The notes under the pieces were generated by a model. It was not told the DNA's origin. It made no database searches and saw only the letters and a list, made by a program, of their open reading frames with translations. Position numbers and translations under genes: made by a program. From assembly GCF_000496075.1 (NCBI RefSeq), contig NZ_AWXZ01000007.1:124001-188000 (forward strand): DNA of 64,000 nucleotides, in the 5' to 3' direction. This document shows, piece after piece, positions 26,473 through 35,254 of the stretch. How positions within the stretch are numbered: position 1 is the first letter of the stretch; each line of letters opens with the position of its first letter. This stretch comes from Lutibaculum baratangense AMV1. GTDB taxonomy: Bacteria; Pseudomonadota; Alphaproteobacteria; Rhizobiales; Tepidamorphaceae.

Positions 26473-27596
26473 TGAGCCGGAACGGTGAAGGTCTGGCTTT
26501 CACCTTCGCCGGGGGACGGAGGATCCCCCGGCTCCGTATCGGTCGGTGCAGGGGCGCCTGCGCCGCCCGTCGCGCCTGTCTCGGCAGGCACCTGCGCTTC
26601 GGGCTCGCCGGCATCGTCGGCGGGCGCAGCCGACGGCTCCTCGGTGGCAGGAGTGTCGCCGGTTGCGCCTTCTTCCGTCTCCGCGCCCGTCGCTGCCTCG
26701 CCAGTCGCGGTTGCGTCGCCCGGCTCCGGAACGCCCTGTGCGTTGACGAAGTAGCGGAAGAAGTCCGAGTCCGGCCGCATGATGAAGCGCGTCGTCTCGC
26801 CCCTCAGCCCGTTGTCGTATGCCTGCATCGAGCGGTAGAAGTCGAAGAAGCCGGGATCGCGCGTGTAGGCATTCGCGAAGATCTGGTTTCTCAGGGCGTC
26901 GCCCTCACCTCGGATCTGTTCCGACGACCTCTGGGCCTCGGCAACCAGAATGGTCGACTCGCGATCGGCCCGCGACCGGATGCGGCGCGCCTGCTCCTCG
27001 CCCTCGGCGCGGATCTGCGACGCTTCCTGCTCGCGCTCCGTCTGCATCCGGCGGTAGATCGCCTCGGAGTTCGCCTGCGGCAGATCCGCTCGGCGGATGC
27101 GTACGTCAACGACATCGATGCCGAAGTTCTGCGCCTCACGATTCACCTGAGCCGTGATGTCGCGCATCAGTGCGTCGCGCTGGTCTCGCACCACGGCGAA
27201 GAACGTCTGCTCGCCGAGGACCCGGCGCAGTGCGGAGTTGAGGATGGTCGCGAGGCGAGCCTCGGCCGCATCGACGGTGCCGACGGCCTGGTAGAAGCGA
27301 AGCGGGTCGGCGATGCGGAAGCGGGCGAACGCGTCCACCACCAGGCGCTTCTGGTCCGACGCGATCAGCTCCTGGACCGGGGAATCCAGGTCGAGAATGC
27401 GGTCGTCGAGATAGAAGATGTTGTCGGCGATCGGCACCTTCCAGTGGAGCCCCGGCTCCTGGATGACGCGCCGCGGGTCGCCGAAGCGGAGGATGAGGGC
27501 CTGCTGCGCCTCGTTCACGGTGAAGGCGGCGCTATAGAGCGCGTAGAGGCCGACCGCAAGTACGAGCAGGAAGCCGGCGCCAAGGGTTCTGATCAC
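26469..27596 (-). CDS. hflC: HflC, FtsH protease modulator subunit
   Basis: The 375-residue protein has an N-terminal membrane anchor (about residues 4-24) and a periplasmic SPFH/band-7 domain, and forms a large complex with HflK that surrounds the membrane protease FtsH. It is longer than typical HflC because of a Pro/Ala/Glu/Thr-rich C-terminal tail from about residue 297 to 375, which looks disordered. The start is GTG, overlapping the hflK stop (GTGA). The DUF2065 gene overlaps the 3' end. Confidence 0.93.
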   Translation of the reverse strand: MIRTLGAGFLLVLAVGLYALYSAAFTVNEAQQALILRFGDPRRVIQEPGLHWKVPIADNIFYLDDRILDLDSPVQELIASDQKRLVVDAFARFRIADPLRFYQAVGTVDAAEARLATILNSALRRVLGEQTFFAVVRDQRDALMRDITAQVNREAQNFGIDVVDVRIRRADLPQANSEAIYRRMQTEREQEASQIRAEGEEQARRIRSRADRESTILVAEAQRSSEQIRGEGDALRNQIFANAYTRDPGFFDFYRSMQAYDNGLRGETTRFIMRPDSDFFRYFVNAQGVPEPGDATATGEAATGAETEEGATGDTPATEEPSAAPADDAGEPEAQVPAETGATGGAGAPAPTDTEPGDPPSPGEGESQTFTVPAQ

Positions 27597-28750
27597 TGGT
27601 TGCCTCCCACAACGGCGCGAGTGCTGGCGCTCGTGTTCGTGTTCGAGCTCGGCCGCGTGCCGCCCTGCAGCGGTTCGAGCGGCAGGTAGGGGACGACGCC
27701 GTTCCCGCTCTCGGCGCCCTGGTCCATGATGACCTTGTCGGAGCTGCCGAGCACGCGCTCCATGGTCTCGAGGAACATGCGGCGCCGCGTCACGGACGGA
27801 GCCTGCTCGTACTCGTTGAGGATCGCCTCGAACCGGTCGGCCTGACCCTGGGCTTCCGCCACCGTCTGCTCGCGATAGGCTTCCGCCTGCTCGGTGATCT
27901 GGGCAGACCGGCCACGCGCCTCCGGCACCACGCGGTTCGCATAGGACTGCGCCTCGTTGCGCAGGCGCTCCTGGTCGGCCCGCGCCGCCTGCACGTCACG
28001 GAACGCATCGATGACGGCCGCCGGAGGATCGACCTTCTGGAGCTGGACGCGCGTCACGCGAATGCCCGACTCGTAGCTGTCGAGGGTCTGCTGCATCAGG
28101 TCGAAGACCGCCTGCTCCGTCACCGCACGCGCCTGAGTGAGAACCGGCTGAAGCTGGCTGCGGCCGATCACCTCACGCATGGCGCTCTCCGCCACGGCCT
28201 TCACGGTGCCTTCCGGGTTCTGGATGTTGAAGAGGTAGTTGCCGGCGTTCGAGATGACCCAGAAGATCGAGAAGTCCACGTCGACGATGTTCTCATCGCC
28301 CGTGAGGATCAGGCTCTCTTCGGGGACGTCCCGAGCCTCGCCTCCCGGGCCCATGCGCATGCCGATGTCGATCTGGTTCTCGCGGGTGACCTTGGGCGTG
28401 AGCGCCGTCTCGATCGGCCACGGCAGGTGGTAGTTCAGCCCGGGATTGGTCTGGTCGACATATTTGCCGAACCGCAGCACGACACCCTGCTCGTCCGCCT
28501 CGACCCTGTAGAAGCCGCTCGCGGCCCAGACCGCCAGCAGCACCAACACGATGAGGATCAGGCCGCGGCCGCCGAGCGAGCCGCCTGGCAGCGCGTTGCG
28601 CAGCCGGTCCTGGCTACGCCGCAGGATCTCCTCGAGATCAGGCGGCTGCTGACTGCCGCCGCCACCGCCGCCCGGTCCGGATGGAGGTGCTCCCCATGGG
28701 CCGCCGCCACCGCCGCGCCAGCCACCGCCGCTCTGGTTGTTCCAGGGCAT
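27593..28750 (-). CDS. hflK: HflK, FtsH protease modulator subunit
   Basis: The 385-residue protein has the Gly/Pro/Trp-rich cytoplasmic N-terminus usual for HflK (MPWNNQSGGGW), a single membrane segment near residues 65-82 (LILIVLVLLAVWAASGF), and an SPFH/band-7 domain followed by a coiled-coil-like Ala/Glu/Gln-rich stretch (YREQTVAEAQGQADRFEAIL). It partners HflC, encoded by the overlapping next gene. The ATG follows AAGGAA. The C-terminus is polar and Thr/Ser-rich. Confidence 0.93.
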   Translation of the reverse strand: MPWNNQSGGGWRGGGGGPWGAPPSGPGGGGGGSQQPPDLEEILRRSQDRLRNALPGGSLGGRGLILIVLVLLAVWAASGFYRVEADEQGVVLRFGKYVDQTNPGLNYHLPWPIETALTPKVTRENQIDIGMRMGPGGEARDVPEESLILTGDENIVDVDFSIFWVISNAGNYLFNIQNPEGTVKAVAESAMREVIGRSQLQPVLTQARAVTEQAVFDLMQQTLDSYESGIRVTRVQLQKVDPPAAVIDAFRDVQAARADQERLRNEAQSYANRVVPEARGRSAQITEQAEAYREQTVAEAQGQADRFEAILNEYEQAPSVTRRRMFLETMERVLGSSDKVIMDQGAESGNGVVPYLPLEPLQGGTRPSSNTNTSASTRAVVGGNQ

Positions 28751-29027
28751 GACAATTCCTTGTCTGTTGGTCGGCGGCTTGCCCCTCCGCCGATGATCGT
28801 AGGTGGCATATACGCGAGCGCACCTTCGGTTTCAACGCGTTGCGCCGGGCTCCGAGAGTGGTTGGTGAACACAAAGTCGCGGGCGGCGGCTCCCCCGGAG
28901 GGGGTGCCCGCGGAGGTCGGGCACCTGACGCTCGCGGCGGGGGCCGACAAACTCGGGGCGCGGGCGGAACTGGCGAATTCCGCTGGACATTCACCCGCCG
29001 AGTCCGCTTTCGCAGGAGTTTCATGCC
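28751..29027. other. 277-base divergent intergenic region
   Basis: This gap separates the leftward hflK gene from the rightward dehydrogenase gene and must hold both promoters. I see no recognisable sigma-70 pair, palindrome or small gene. It is GC-rich apart from a short patch near 28800-28870. Confidence 0.4.
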
Positions 29028-29885
29028 ATGAGCAGCGACGAGAACGTGCGTCCGCCCCAGGCCCAGGACCGGCAGCCGGGCCGGGAGCACGAGATGGTAC
29101 CCCGCCCGGACTATATGCCGCGCTATCCGGGCGGCGGCCGCCTGAAGGACAAGGTCGCCATCGTCACCGGCGGCGACTCCGGTATCGGCCGCGCGGTCGC
29201 GGTCCTGTTCGCCCGAGAGGGTGCGAAACTCACCATCGTCTATCGCGAGGAGGACGAGGACGCGGAGGAGACGGCGCGCCACGTTCGAGCCGAGGGGGGT
29301 CAGGTGCACCTCGTCGAAGGCGACGTCGGCACCAAGAGCTTCTGCGAGAACGTCGTACAGCAGACCATCGACCGCTACGGGCAGATCGACGTGCTGGTGA
29401 ACAACGCTGCGGAGCAGCACGAAGCAGATGACGTCACCGAGATAACAGAGGACCAGGTGGAGCGGACGTTCCGCACGAACATCTACGGCTACATCTTCAT
29501 GACGCAAGCCGCGCTGAGGCACATGCAGGCGGGCGCGGCGATCGTCAACTCGACGTCGATCACCGCCTATCGCGGGTCGGGACACCTCGTCGACTACGCC
29601 GCGACGAAGGGTGCCATCGTCGCGCTCACACGCTCCGTCGCCTCGCAGCAGGCGAAGAACGGCATCCGCGTCAACGGCGTCGCACCCGGGCCGATCTGGA
29701 CCCCGCTCATCCCGGCGAGCTTCGAGCCGGAGCGCGTCGCGAAGTTCGGCGCCAACCAGCCGCTCGGTCGCGCGGGGCAGCCGAACGAGGTGGCCCCCAG
29801 CTACCTCTTCCTCGCCTGCAAGGACGGCTCCTACATGACGGGCCAGGTCCTTCACCCGAACGGCGGCGAGATCGTCGGCGGCTGA
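29028..29885 (+). CDS. short-chain dehydrogenase, general-stress (YhdF/YgxP-like) type
   Basis: The 285-residue protein has the SDR NAD(P)-binding motif TGGDSGIGRAVA, the NNAA motif in VLVNNAAEQH, the catalytic serine in NSTSITAY and the YxxxK pair in DYAATKGAI. The N-terminal 40 residues (RPPQAQDRQPGREHEM, PRYPGGGRLKDKVA) are the extension typical of stress-associated SDRs. It sits alone on the plus strand between folA and hflK, interrupting an otherwise leftward run, so it may be a later insertion. The substrate is unknown. Confidence 0.88.
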   Translation: MSSDENVRPPQAQDRQPGREHEMVPRPDYMPRYPGGGRLKDKVAIVTGGDSGIGRAVAVLFAREGAKLTIVYREEDEDAEETARHVRAEGGQVHLVEGDVGTKSFCENVVQQTIDRYGQIDVLVNNAAEQHEADDVTEITEDQVERTFRTNIYGYIFMTQAALRHMQAGAAIVNSTSITAYRGSGHLVDYAATKGAIVALTRSVASQQAKNGIRVNGVAPGPIWTPLIPASFEPERVAKFGANQPLGRAGQPNEVAPSYLFLACKDGSYMTGQVLHPNGGEIVGG

Positions 29886-29898
29886 TGGCTTGGCGCCG

Positions 29899-30432
29899 TC
29901 ACCGCCGTTCGTAGGTGAGGAAGGTCACCGCGGCCGTGTCCGTCTCGCCCTTGACCGGACCGCGCCGCGCGACCTCCCTCCAGGAGGCCTCGTCGATCAT
30001 CGGGAAGAAGGTATCGCCTTCGGGCGCGACCGCGACGCGGGTGATCTCGAGCCGATCGGCGAGGTCGATCGTCTGGGCGTAGATCTGGCCGCCACCGATC
30101 ACGGCAATCATCCGCGCGCCTCGGCCGCGTCCGGCCTGCCCGGCGAGCCGCAGCCCCTCCTCCAGGGTCGACGCCCGCTCGATACCCTCCACGGGCCCGA
30201 GGGTCGGCCCGCTCACGACGACGTTGACGCGCCCGGACAGCGGCTTGCCGATGGACAGGAACGTCTTGCGACCCATGACGACGGGCTGCCCCATCGTCAG
30301 GTCCTTGAAGTGCCGAAGGTCGGACGGCAGCCGCCAGGGCATGTCGCCCTGGGCCCCGATCACGCCGTTCTCGCCGACCGCGGCCACGAGCACGATCGGC
30401 AGCCCCAGTCCCCCCGCGAGTCCTTCCGTCAT
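29899..30432 (-). CDS. folA: dihydrofolate reductase
   Basis: The product of about 177 residues reduces dihydrofolate to tetrahydrofolate with NADPH, complementing ThyA. Landmarks are VAAVGENGVIGAQGDMPWRLPSDLRHFKDLT near the N-terminus (read as the VIG...PW segment), VVMGRKTFLSIGKPL and MIAVIGGGQIYAQ. A GTG at 30435 precedes the ATG at 30432; the ATG overlaps the thyA stop and is preferred. Co-translation with thyA balances the dihydrofolate produced by thymidylate synthesis. Confidence 0.94.
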   Translation of the reverse strand: MTEGLAGGLGLPIVLVAAVGENGVIGAQGDMPWRLPSDLRHFKDLTMGQPVVMGRKTFLSIGKPLSGRVNVVVSGPTLGPVEGIERASTLEEGLRLAGQAGRGRGARMIAVIGGGQIYAQTIDLADRLEITRVAVAPEGDTFFPMIDEASWREVARRGPVKGETDTAAVTFLTYERR

Positions 30433-31226
30433 CACACCGCCACCGGCGCCTTGATGTGCGGGTGCGGCTCGTAGCCCTCGAGCCTGAAGTCCTCGTAGGC
30501 GAAGCCGAAGATATCCGTCACCTCGGGATTGATTCGCATGTTCGGCAGCGGGCGCGGCGCGCGAGACAGCTGCTCGCGGGCCTGCTCCAGGTGGTTCATG
30601 TAGAGATGGGCGTCGCCAAGCGTGTGGACGAAGTCACCGGGCTTCAGGCCCGTCGCCTGCGCCATCATCATCGTCAGGAGCGCGTAGGACGCGATGTTGA
30701 ACGGCACGCCCAGGAACACGTCCGCCGAGCGCTGGTAGAGCTGGCACGAGAGCCTGCCGTCTCCGACCCAGAACTGGAAGAGGCAGTGGCACGGCGGCAG
30801 GGCCGCGCTTCCGACCTCGGCGGGGTTCCAGGCCGAGACGACGAGGCGGCGCGAATCGGGGTTCGTGCGAATGGCGTCCACCACCTGCGAGATCTGATCG
30901 ATGGAGCGGCCGTCCGGCGCCGGCCACGACCGCCACTGCCGTCCATAGACGGGCCCGAGCTCTCCCTTTTCATCGGCCCACTCATCCCAGATCGAGACGC
31001 CGTGCTCCTTGAGGTAGCGGATGTTGGTGTCGCCCCTCAGGAACCAGAGGAGTTCGTGGACGATCGACTTCAGGTGAAGCTTCTTGGTCGTCAGGAGCGG
31101 AAACCCGTCCCCGAGGTCGAACCGCATCTGGTGGCCGAACACGCTGAGCGTCCCGGTTCCCGTCCGGTCGCCCTTCGCAATCCCCTCGTCGAGGATGCGG
31201 CGCAGGAGATCCTGGTAGGTCTTCAT
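30432..31226 (-). CDS. thyA: thymidylate synthase
   Basis: The 264-residue product is the same length as the E. coli enzyme and makes dTMP from dUMP using methylene-tetrahydrofolate. The catalytic cysteine is C146 in [21 protein letters not shown] and the folate segment near [12 protein letters not shown] are intact. The frame runs upstream to 31349, but the ATG at 31226 gives the conserved start MKTYQDLL. The 3' end overlaps folA. Confidence 0.96.
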   Translation of the reverse strand: MKTYQDLLRRILDEGIAKGDRTGTGTLSVFGHQMRFDLGDGFPLLTTKKLHLKSIVHELLWFLRGDTNIRYLKEHGVSIWDEWADEKGELGPVYGRQWRSWPAPDGRSIDQISQVVDAIRTNPDSRRLVVSAWNPAEVGSAALPPCHCLFQFWVGDGRLSCQLYQRSADVFLGVPFNIASYALLTMMMAQATGLKPGDFVHTLGDAHLYMNHLEQAREQLSRAPRPLPNMRINPEVTDIFGFAYEDFRLEGYEPHPHIKAPVAV

Positions 31227-31378
31227 CTCGGTATCCCGTGTTCGCCCCGTGGGCGAACCATACCGGGTTGTGGCCGTCACCCCAATCGGCCGAGTCCGGA
31301 TCTGCTGGGGATTTCGCGCCTCGGGGCCCGCGAGCGCGCGCAGACGCACATTCTTGCCCGAAGTGCATGACGCACCGC

Positions 31379-31407
31379 TTCAAATCCGCTCGCCGGCCCC
31401 CTATATT
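31379..31407 (+). promoter_or_regulatory. candidate sigma-70 promoter of the tmRNA gene
   Basis: TTCAAA (31379-31384) and TATATT (31402-31407) are separated by exactly 17 bases, a good match to a housekeeping promoter. Transcription would start near 31414, just before the tmRNA acceptor piece. Confidence 0.6.
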
Positions 31408-31413
31408 GGGTGC

Positions 31414-31735
31414 GTCGGCGACGGCCGACTATGGCGATACAGGACCGTCGTAATAAGCCCATCGGACCCGGGGGCAGTACCCGGCGCCTCCACCCGAACC
31501 GATCCCTCGATGGTCGGCTCCGGCGGGGGCGAAACAGGATCGACGAGGGTGTAAAGGACGGATCTTCGCCCGGCATGGTACCACCGTCATCGGACCAAAA
31601 ATGTAGTTGCGAATGACAACTATGCTCCGGTGGCTCAGGCTGCGTAACGCAGCTTGAAATACCGATCCAAGTCCTGACGGGTTGCACCGTCGGGCGGGGT
31701 TCGGAGGCACCTGGCAACAGAAGCCTCCACTTTCG
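31414..31735 (+). ncRNA. ssrA: two-piece circularly permuted tmRNA
   Basis: The gene encodes both pieces of a permuted alphaproteobacterial tmRNA that rescues stalled ribosomes. The acceptor piece comes first; it ends with a T-arm (31464-31484) and the 3' acceptor strand CGCCTCC at 31485-31491, then ACC. A 30-base intervening segment follows. The coding piece starts with GGGGGCG at 31525-31531 and the conserved GAAACAGGATCGAC. The two strands pair over seven bases and include a G3-U70 wobble, the alanine identity pair. The resume codon GCG is at 31609, and the tag ANDNYAPVAQAA ends at TAA 31645-31647; with the charged alanine it is AANDNYAPVAQAA. A hairpin with arms 31703-31708 and 31723-31728 lies near the 3' end. 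Outer ends are estimates. Confidence 0.92.
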
Positions 31736-31806
31736 CTTTTCAGAGGGTGCCTCCCGCCGGAGAAGCCCCCTTCAGATGCCGCACCGAGAGACAGATCCAG
31801 CTTCAC

Positions 31807-32340
31807 ATGGCCCAGGACCTTATTCGTTACGACCTTCTGGCTCAGGATGCCCTCCGCGGCGTCGTTCGGACGGTCCTGGCGGATGCTGCGCGCAGCGGCC
31901 TTCCGGGTGAGCATCACTTCTTCATCGCCTTCGAGACGAACGCCCCCGGCGTGCGCGTTTCCAACCGGCTGCGCGAGCAGTACCCTGAGGAGATGACGGT
32001 CGTCCTGCAGCACCAGTACTGGGACCTCGAGGTCACCGAGACAGGGTTCACCGTCAGCCTGTCTTTCAACGGCGTGCCCGAGAAGCTCGTCGTGCCGTTC
32101 GCCGCGATCAAGGGCTTCTTCGACCCGAGCGTCCAGTTCGGGCTTCAGTTCGAGCCTGTGACGCAGGAGCAGGAGGAGGGCGAGGCGGAACAGCAGCCGA
32201 CCTCCGGCGTCGCGGAGTTCGAGGCGGCGGAGGCCGGAGAGACCGTGGACGCGGACGCCCCCTCTCCCGAAGGTGAGGAGAGCGAGGCGGACAAGTCTGC
32301 CGAGGTCGTGTCTCTCGACGCGTTCCGCAAGAAGAGCTGA
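31807..32340 (+). CDS. sspB: SspB-alpha, ClpXP adaptor for tmRNA-tagged proteins
   Basis: The 177-residue product starts MAQDLIRYDLLAQDALRGVV, as alphaproteobacterial SspB proteins do, and contains the substrate-binding core (HHFFIAFETNAPGVRVS, LSFNGVPEKLVVPFAAIKGFFDPSV). A long acidic linker of Glu, Ala and Gln follows, and the end (AEVVSLDAFRKK) is the expected ClpX-docking tail. SspB tethers ssrA-tagged substrates to ClpXP. The ATG at 31807 was chosen for the family start; the frame is open back to 31747 across the tmRNA end. It lies about 70 bases downstream of the tmRNA gene. Confidence 0.93.
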   Translation: MAQDLIRYDLLAQDALRGVVRTVLADAARSGLPGEHHFFIAFETNAPGVRVSNRLREQYPEEMTVVLQHQYWDLEVTETGFTVSLSFNGVPEKLVVPFAAIKGFFDPSVQFGLQFEPVTQEQEEGEAEQQPTSGVAEFEAAEAGETVDADAPSPEGEESEADKSAEVVSLDAFRKKS

Positions 32341-32388
32341 CGGCGGCGCCCCCCCTTCGCTCTTGCGAACTGGCCCGGCTGCCTTCCC

Positions 32389-33213
32389 TCAGCCGGCGAA
32401 CCTGCCCTTCCTTGCGATGTCGATGTCCGAGAGATATCCGAGGATCGGATCCGACCTGTCGCCCGTGCGCGTGACGAAGGCGTCGCGCACCGTGCGCGGA
32501 GCCGCCCTGCTCTGCTCCTCCATCTTCCGGCGCGCCGATGCGAGCGTCTCCTCCGGCCGTACGTAGATCGCGGAGACGTCGAGCAACTTCCTGATTCCGT
32601 CGTTGTCGTGCAGGTCCTTGAACGTGAGCTGATCCTGGGTCTTGCCCAGGGTCGGCGGCGGATTGACGAGGAACTCCATCACCGCCGCATCCTGCAGCAC
32701 CCCGATCCCCCGTCCGGCAGTGTCCACGATGATCACGCGGCTCAACCCGCGTTCGATGAATCTCGGCAATATCTCGGTCTTGAGGAGACGAGCTTCATCA
32801 TCTCCGGCCGTGACCACCGTCAGCTGCGCGCGCTTCGTCATCGTCTCCTCCGCCGTCACGACCTCGAGATCGATCGGAGTGATCTGGTTGAGCAAGGCCC
32901 GCGTGTTCTCCGTCGCGGCATCGAAATTGTCGCGCGCGAAGTAGAAGGCGATGACGGCCCCCACCCAGGCCCCGAACAGCGGAATGATCGCCCCGATGAA
33001 GCGGTCGATATAGCCGAGCGCGAGTTGGCCGTTGGTGTCCTGCAGCTTCCCTCCAAGGGCCAAGACCACGACGGCCAGCACGAGTGCCCCGCCGGACAAG
33101 CCGATGACCCAGAAGGCGCCCTTGATCATGCGCTCGCCGATCAGGTGCCGCTGCTCTGCTGTGGATCTCTGCTCCGGCGAGACCGCCGTCCTCCCGCTTG
33201 GACGCCATGACAT
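32389..33213 (-). CDS. membrane protein with two transmembrane helices and CBS-like C-terminus
   Basis: The 274-residue protein has a short cytoplasmic N-terminus, two membrane segments (about residues 35-58, FWVIGLSGGALVLAVVVLALGG, shortened here to its core ALVLAVVVLAL; and 75-98, IIPLFGAWVGAVIAFYFA), and a soluble C-terminal half with two weak CBS-like repeats (LPRFIERGLSRVIIVDTAGRGIGVL, split as RVIIVDTAGRG, and YVRPEETLASARRKMEEQ). The ATG at 33213 follows GGGGGAGG. CBS-like pairs often sense nucleotides. I do not recognise a named family, and it is a single divergent gene upstream of fumC. Confidence 0.65.
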   Translation of the reverse strand: MSWRPSGRTAVSPEQRSTAEQRHLIGERMIKGAFWVIGLSGGALVLAVVVLALGGKLQDTNGQLALGYIDRFIGAIIPLFGAWVGAVIAFYFARDNFDAATENTRALLNQITPIDLEVVTAEETMTKRAQLTVVTAGDDEARLLKTEILPRFIERGLSRVIIVDTAGRGIGVLQDAAVMEFLVNPPPTLGKTQDQLTFKDLHDNDGIRKLLDVSAIYVRPEETLASARRKMEEQSRAAPRTVRDAFVTRTGDRSDPILGYLSDIDIARKGRFAG

Positions 33214-33379
33214 CCCAAGCCTCCCCCTCTGCGTCGCAGAATACAACCTATAGTTGCTTCAGCGAAAGCGCACTGGCAAGAGGAATGTGAGCGCGGCGCC
33301 TCCGGCTCTAGGGCGTTCCGGGACCGCGCTCCGCGTGCTAGAAGCGCGGCCAACGCAGACCGAGACGGGACAAGCAGAC

Positions 33380-34771
33380 ATGACCGACACGCGCACCGAG
33401 ACCGATTCCTTCGGTCCCATCGAAGTGGCTGCCGATCGCTATTGGGGCGCCCAGGCGCAGCGATCCCTCGGCAACTTCAAGATCGGCTGGGAGAAGCAGC
33501 CGCTTCCGGTCGTCCGCGCGCTGGGGATCGTGAAGCGGGCCGCCGCCGAGGCGAACATGGATCTCGGCAAGCTCGACGAGACGGTCGGCCGGGCGATCGT
33601 TCAGGCGGCCCAGGAGGTCATCGAAGGCAAGCTCGACGATCACTTCCCCCTCGTCGTCTGGCAGACGGGCTCCGGCACGCAGTCGAACATGAACGCCAAC
33701 GAGGTGATCTCGAACCGCGCGATCGAGATCCTCGGCGGCGAGAAGGGCTCGAAGAAGCCCGTGCACCCGAACGACCACGTGAACATGAGCCAGTCGTCGA
33801 ACGACACCTTCCCGACCGCCATGCACGTGGCCTGCGCGGAAGAGATCGTCCACCGACTGATCCCGGCCCTTCAGAAGCTACGCAACGCCCTCGACGACAA
33901 GGCCAAGGTGTGGGACGAGATCATCAAGATCGGCCGCACGCACACCCAGGACGCGACGCCCCTGACGCTCGGCCAGGAGTTCTCGGGCTACACGACCCAG
34001 GTCGAAAACGGCATCGCCCGTATCGAGCAGACGCTTCCCGACCTGATGCAGCTCGCGCAGGGCGGCACCGCCGTCGGCACGGGCCTCAACGCGCCCGAAG
34101 GATTCGCCGAGAAGGTCGCCGAGCGTATCGCCGCGATCACGCAGCTCGCCTTCACCTCGGCGCCGAACAAGTTCGAGGCACTGGCAGCGCACGATGCCAT
34201 GGTGTTCTCGCACGGCGCCATCAACACGGTCGCAGCATCCCTCTTCAAGATCGCGAACGACATCCGCTTCCTCGGCTCGGGCCCCCGTGCAGGCCTCGGG
34301 GAGCTCGCCCTGCCGGAGAACGAGCCGGGCTCCTCGATCATGCCCGGCAAGGTGAACCCGACCCAGTGCGAGGCGCTGACACAGGTCTGCGTGCAGATCT
34401 TCGGCAATCATGCGGCGCTGACCTTCGCGGGGAGCCAGGGCCACTTCGAGCTGAACGTCTACAACCCGGTGATGGCCTACAACTTCCTGCAGTCGGTGCG
34501 ACTGATGGCGGATGCGGCGGTGTCCTTCACCGACAACCTCGTCGTGGGCATCGAGCCGCGCCTCGACAACATCAGGCAGGGCGTCGAGCGATCGCTCATG
34601 CTCGTCACGGCGCTCGCCCCGAAGATCGGCTACGACAATGCCGCCACGATCGCGAAGACGGCCCACAAGAACGGCACCACGCTCCGCGAGGAGGCGGTGA
34701 AGCTCGGCTATGTGAGCGAGGCCGAGTTCGATGAGATCGTGCGGCCCGAACGCATGGTCCGGCCCGGCTGA
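33380..34771 (+). CDS. fumC: fumarate hydratase class II
   Basis: The 463-residue product is an iron-independent fumarase that interconverts fumarate and L-malate in the citric acid cycle. The signature [11 protein letters not shown] is at 317-327, the active-site histidine H188 lies in [10 protein letters not shown], and the segment [13 protein letters not shown] at 98-110 is intact. The ATG at 33380 gives the usual N-terminus; the frame extends upstream without a better site. A class I fumarase is not needed to explain the gene. Confidence 0.95.
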   Translation: MTDTRTETDSFGPIEVAADRYWGAQAQRSLGNFKIGWEKQPLPVVRALGIVKRAAAEANMDLGKLDETVGRAIVQAAQEVIEGKLDDHFPLVVWQTGSGTQSNMNANEVISNRAIEILGGEKGSKKPVHPNDHVNMSQSSNDTFPTAMHVACAEEIVHRLIPALQKLRNALDDKAKVWDEIIKIGRTHTQDATPLTLGQEFSGYTTQVENGIARIEQTLPDLMQLAQGGTAVGTGLNAPEGFAEKVAERIAAITQLAFTSAPNKFEALAAHDAMVFSHGAINTVAASLFKIANDIRFLGSGPRAGLGELALPENEPGSSIMPGKVNPTQCEALTQVCVQIFGNHAALTFAGSQGHFELNVYNPVMAYNFLQSVRLMADAAVSFTDNLVVGIEPRLDNIRQGVERSLMLVTALAPKIGYDNAATIAKTAHKNGTTLREEAVKLGYVSEAEFDEIVRPERMVRPG

Positions 34772-34794
34772 ACCTCTGCCACGGGAGCCGCGAG

Positions 34795-34986
34795 ATGAGC
34801 GACATCGTCAATCTTCGGCAGGCCCGAAAGGCGCGTGCGCGAGCCGAGAAGGAGAAGCAGGCGGCCGACAACCGCCTGCGCTTCGGCATGACGAAGGCGG
34901 AGCGGCAAGCCGCCGAACGCCAGCGTTCGTCGCTCGACCGGCACGTCGAGGGGCACCGGCTCGGCCGAACCGACGATGACGAGTGA
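34795..34986 (+). CDS. DUF4169 small protein
   Basis: The 63-residue product is highly charged and largely helical, beginning MSDIVNLRQARKARARAEKEKQA and containing FGMTKAERQAAERQR (only parts of each are conserved). This matches the short DUF4169 family found downstream of fumC in Hyphomicrobiales. It overlaps the next gene by 11 bases, so they are probably one operon. No catalytic motif is present. Confidence 0.85.
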   Translation: MSDIVNLRQARKARARAEKEKQAADNRLRFGMTKAERQAAERQRSSLDRHVEGHRLGRTDDDE

Positions 34987-35254
34987 GCCCGGTCTCAAGA
35001 AGCGTTCGGTGACGATCGCCGGCCACCGCACCAGCGTCTCCCTCGAGGACGAGTTCTGGGAGGAATTGCAGGAGGCGGCACGTCAGGAGTCCGTCTCGCT
35101 CGCCGTCATGATCACCGGCATAGATGCCGGGCGCGGCCGACGAAGCCTCTCCTCCGCCATCCGCGTTTTTCTCCTGAAGCGGGCAAAGAGCGGGACGGTG
35201 CAGAGCCCCGTCACCGAGCCGTCGCCGCCTCCTCGAGAGGCAGGCTCCCCCTGA
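34976..35254 (+). CDS. ribbon-helix-helix domain protein (RHH_4-type)
   Basis: The 92-residue protein contains a ribbon-helix-helix DNA-binding region (KRSVTIAGHRTSVSLEDEFW, then ELQEAARQESVSLAVMI) of the type often annotated as RHH_4. Such small proteins repress transcription as dimers. It overlaps the DUF4169 gene by 11 bases upstream and the convergent AsmA gene by 44 bases at the 3' end. Its last 25 residues are Pro/Ser-rich and lie in that overlap, so the true C-terminus is less certain. Confidence 0.8.
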   Translation: MTSEPGLKKRSVTIAGHRTSVSLEDEFWEELQEAARQESVSLAVMITGIDAGRGRRSLSSAIRVFLLKRAKSGTVQSPVTEPSPPPREAGSP

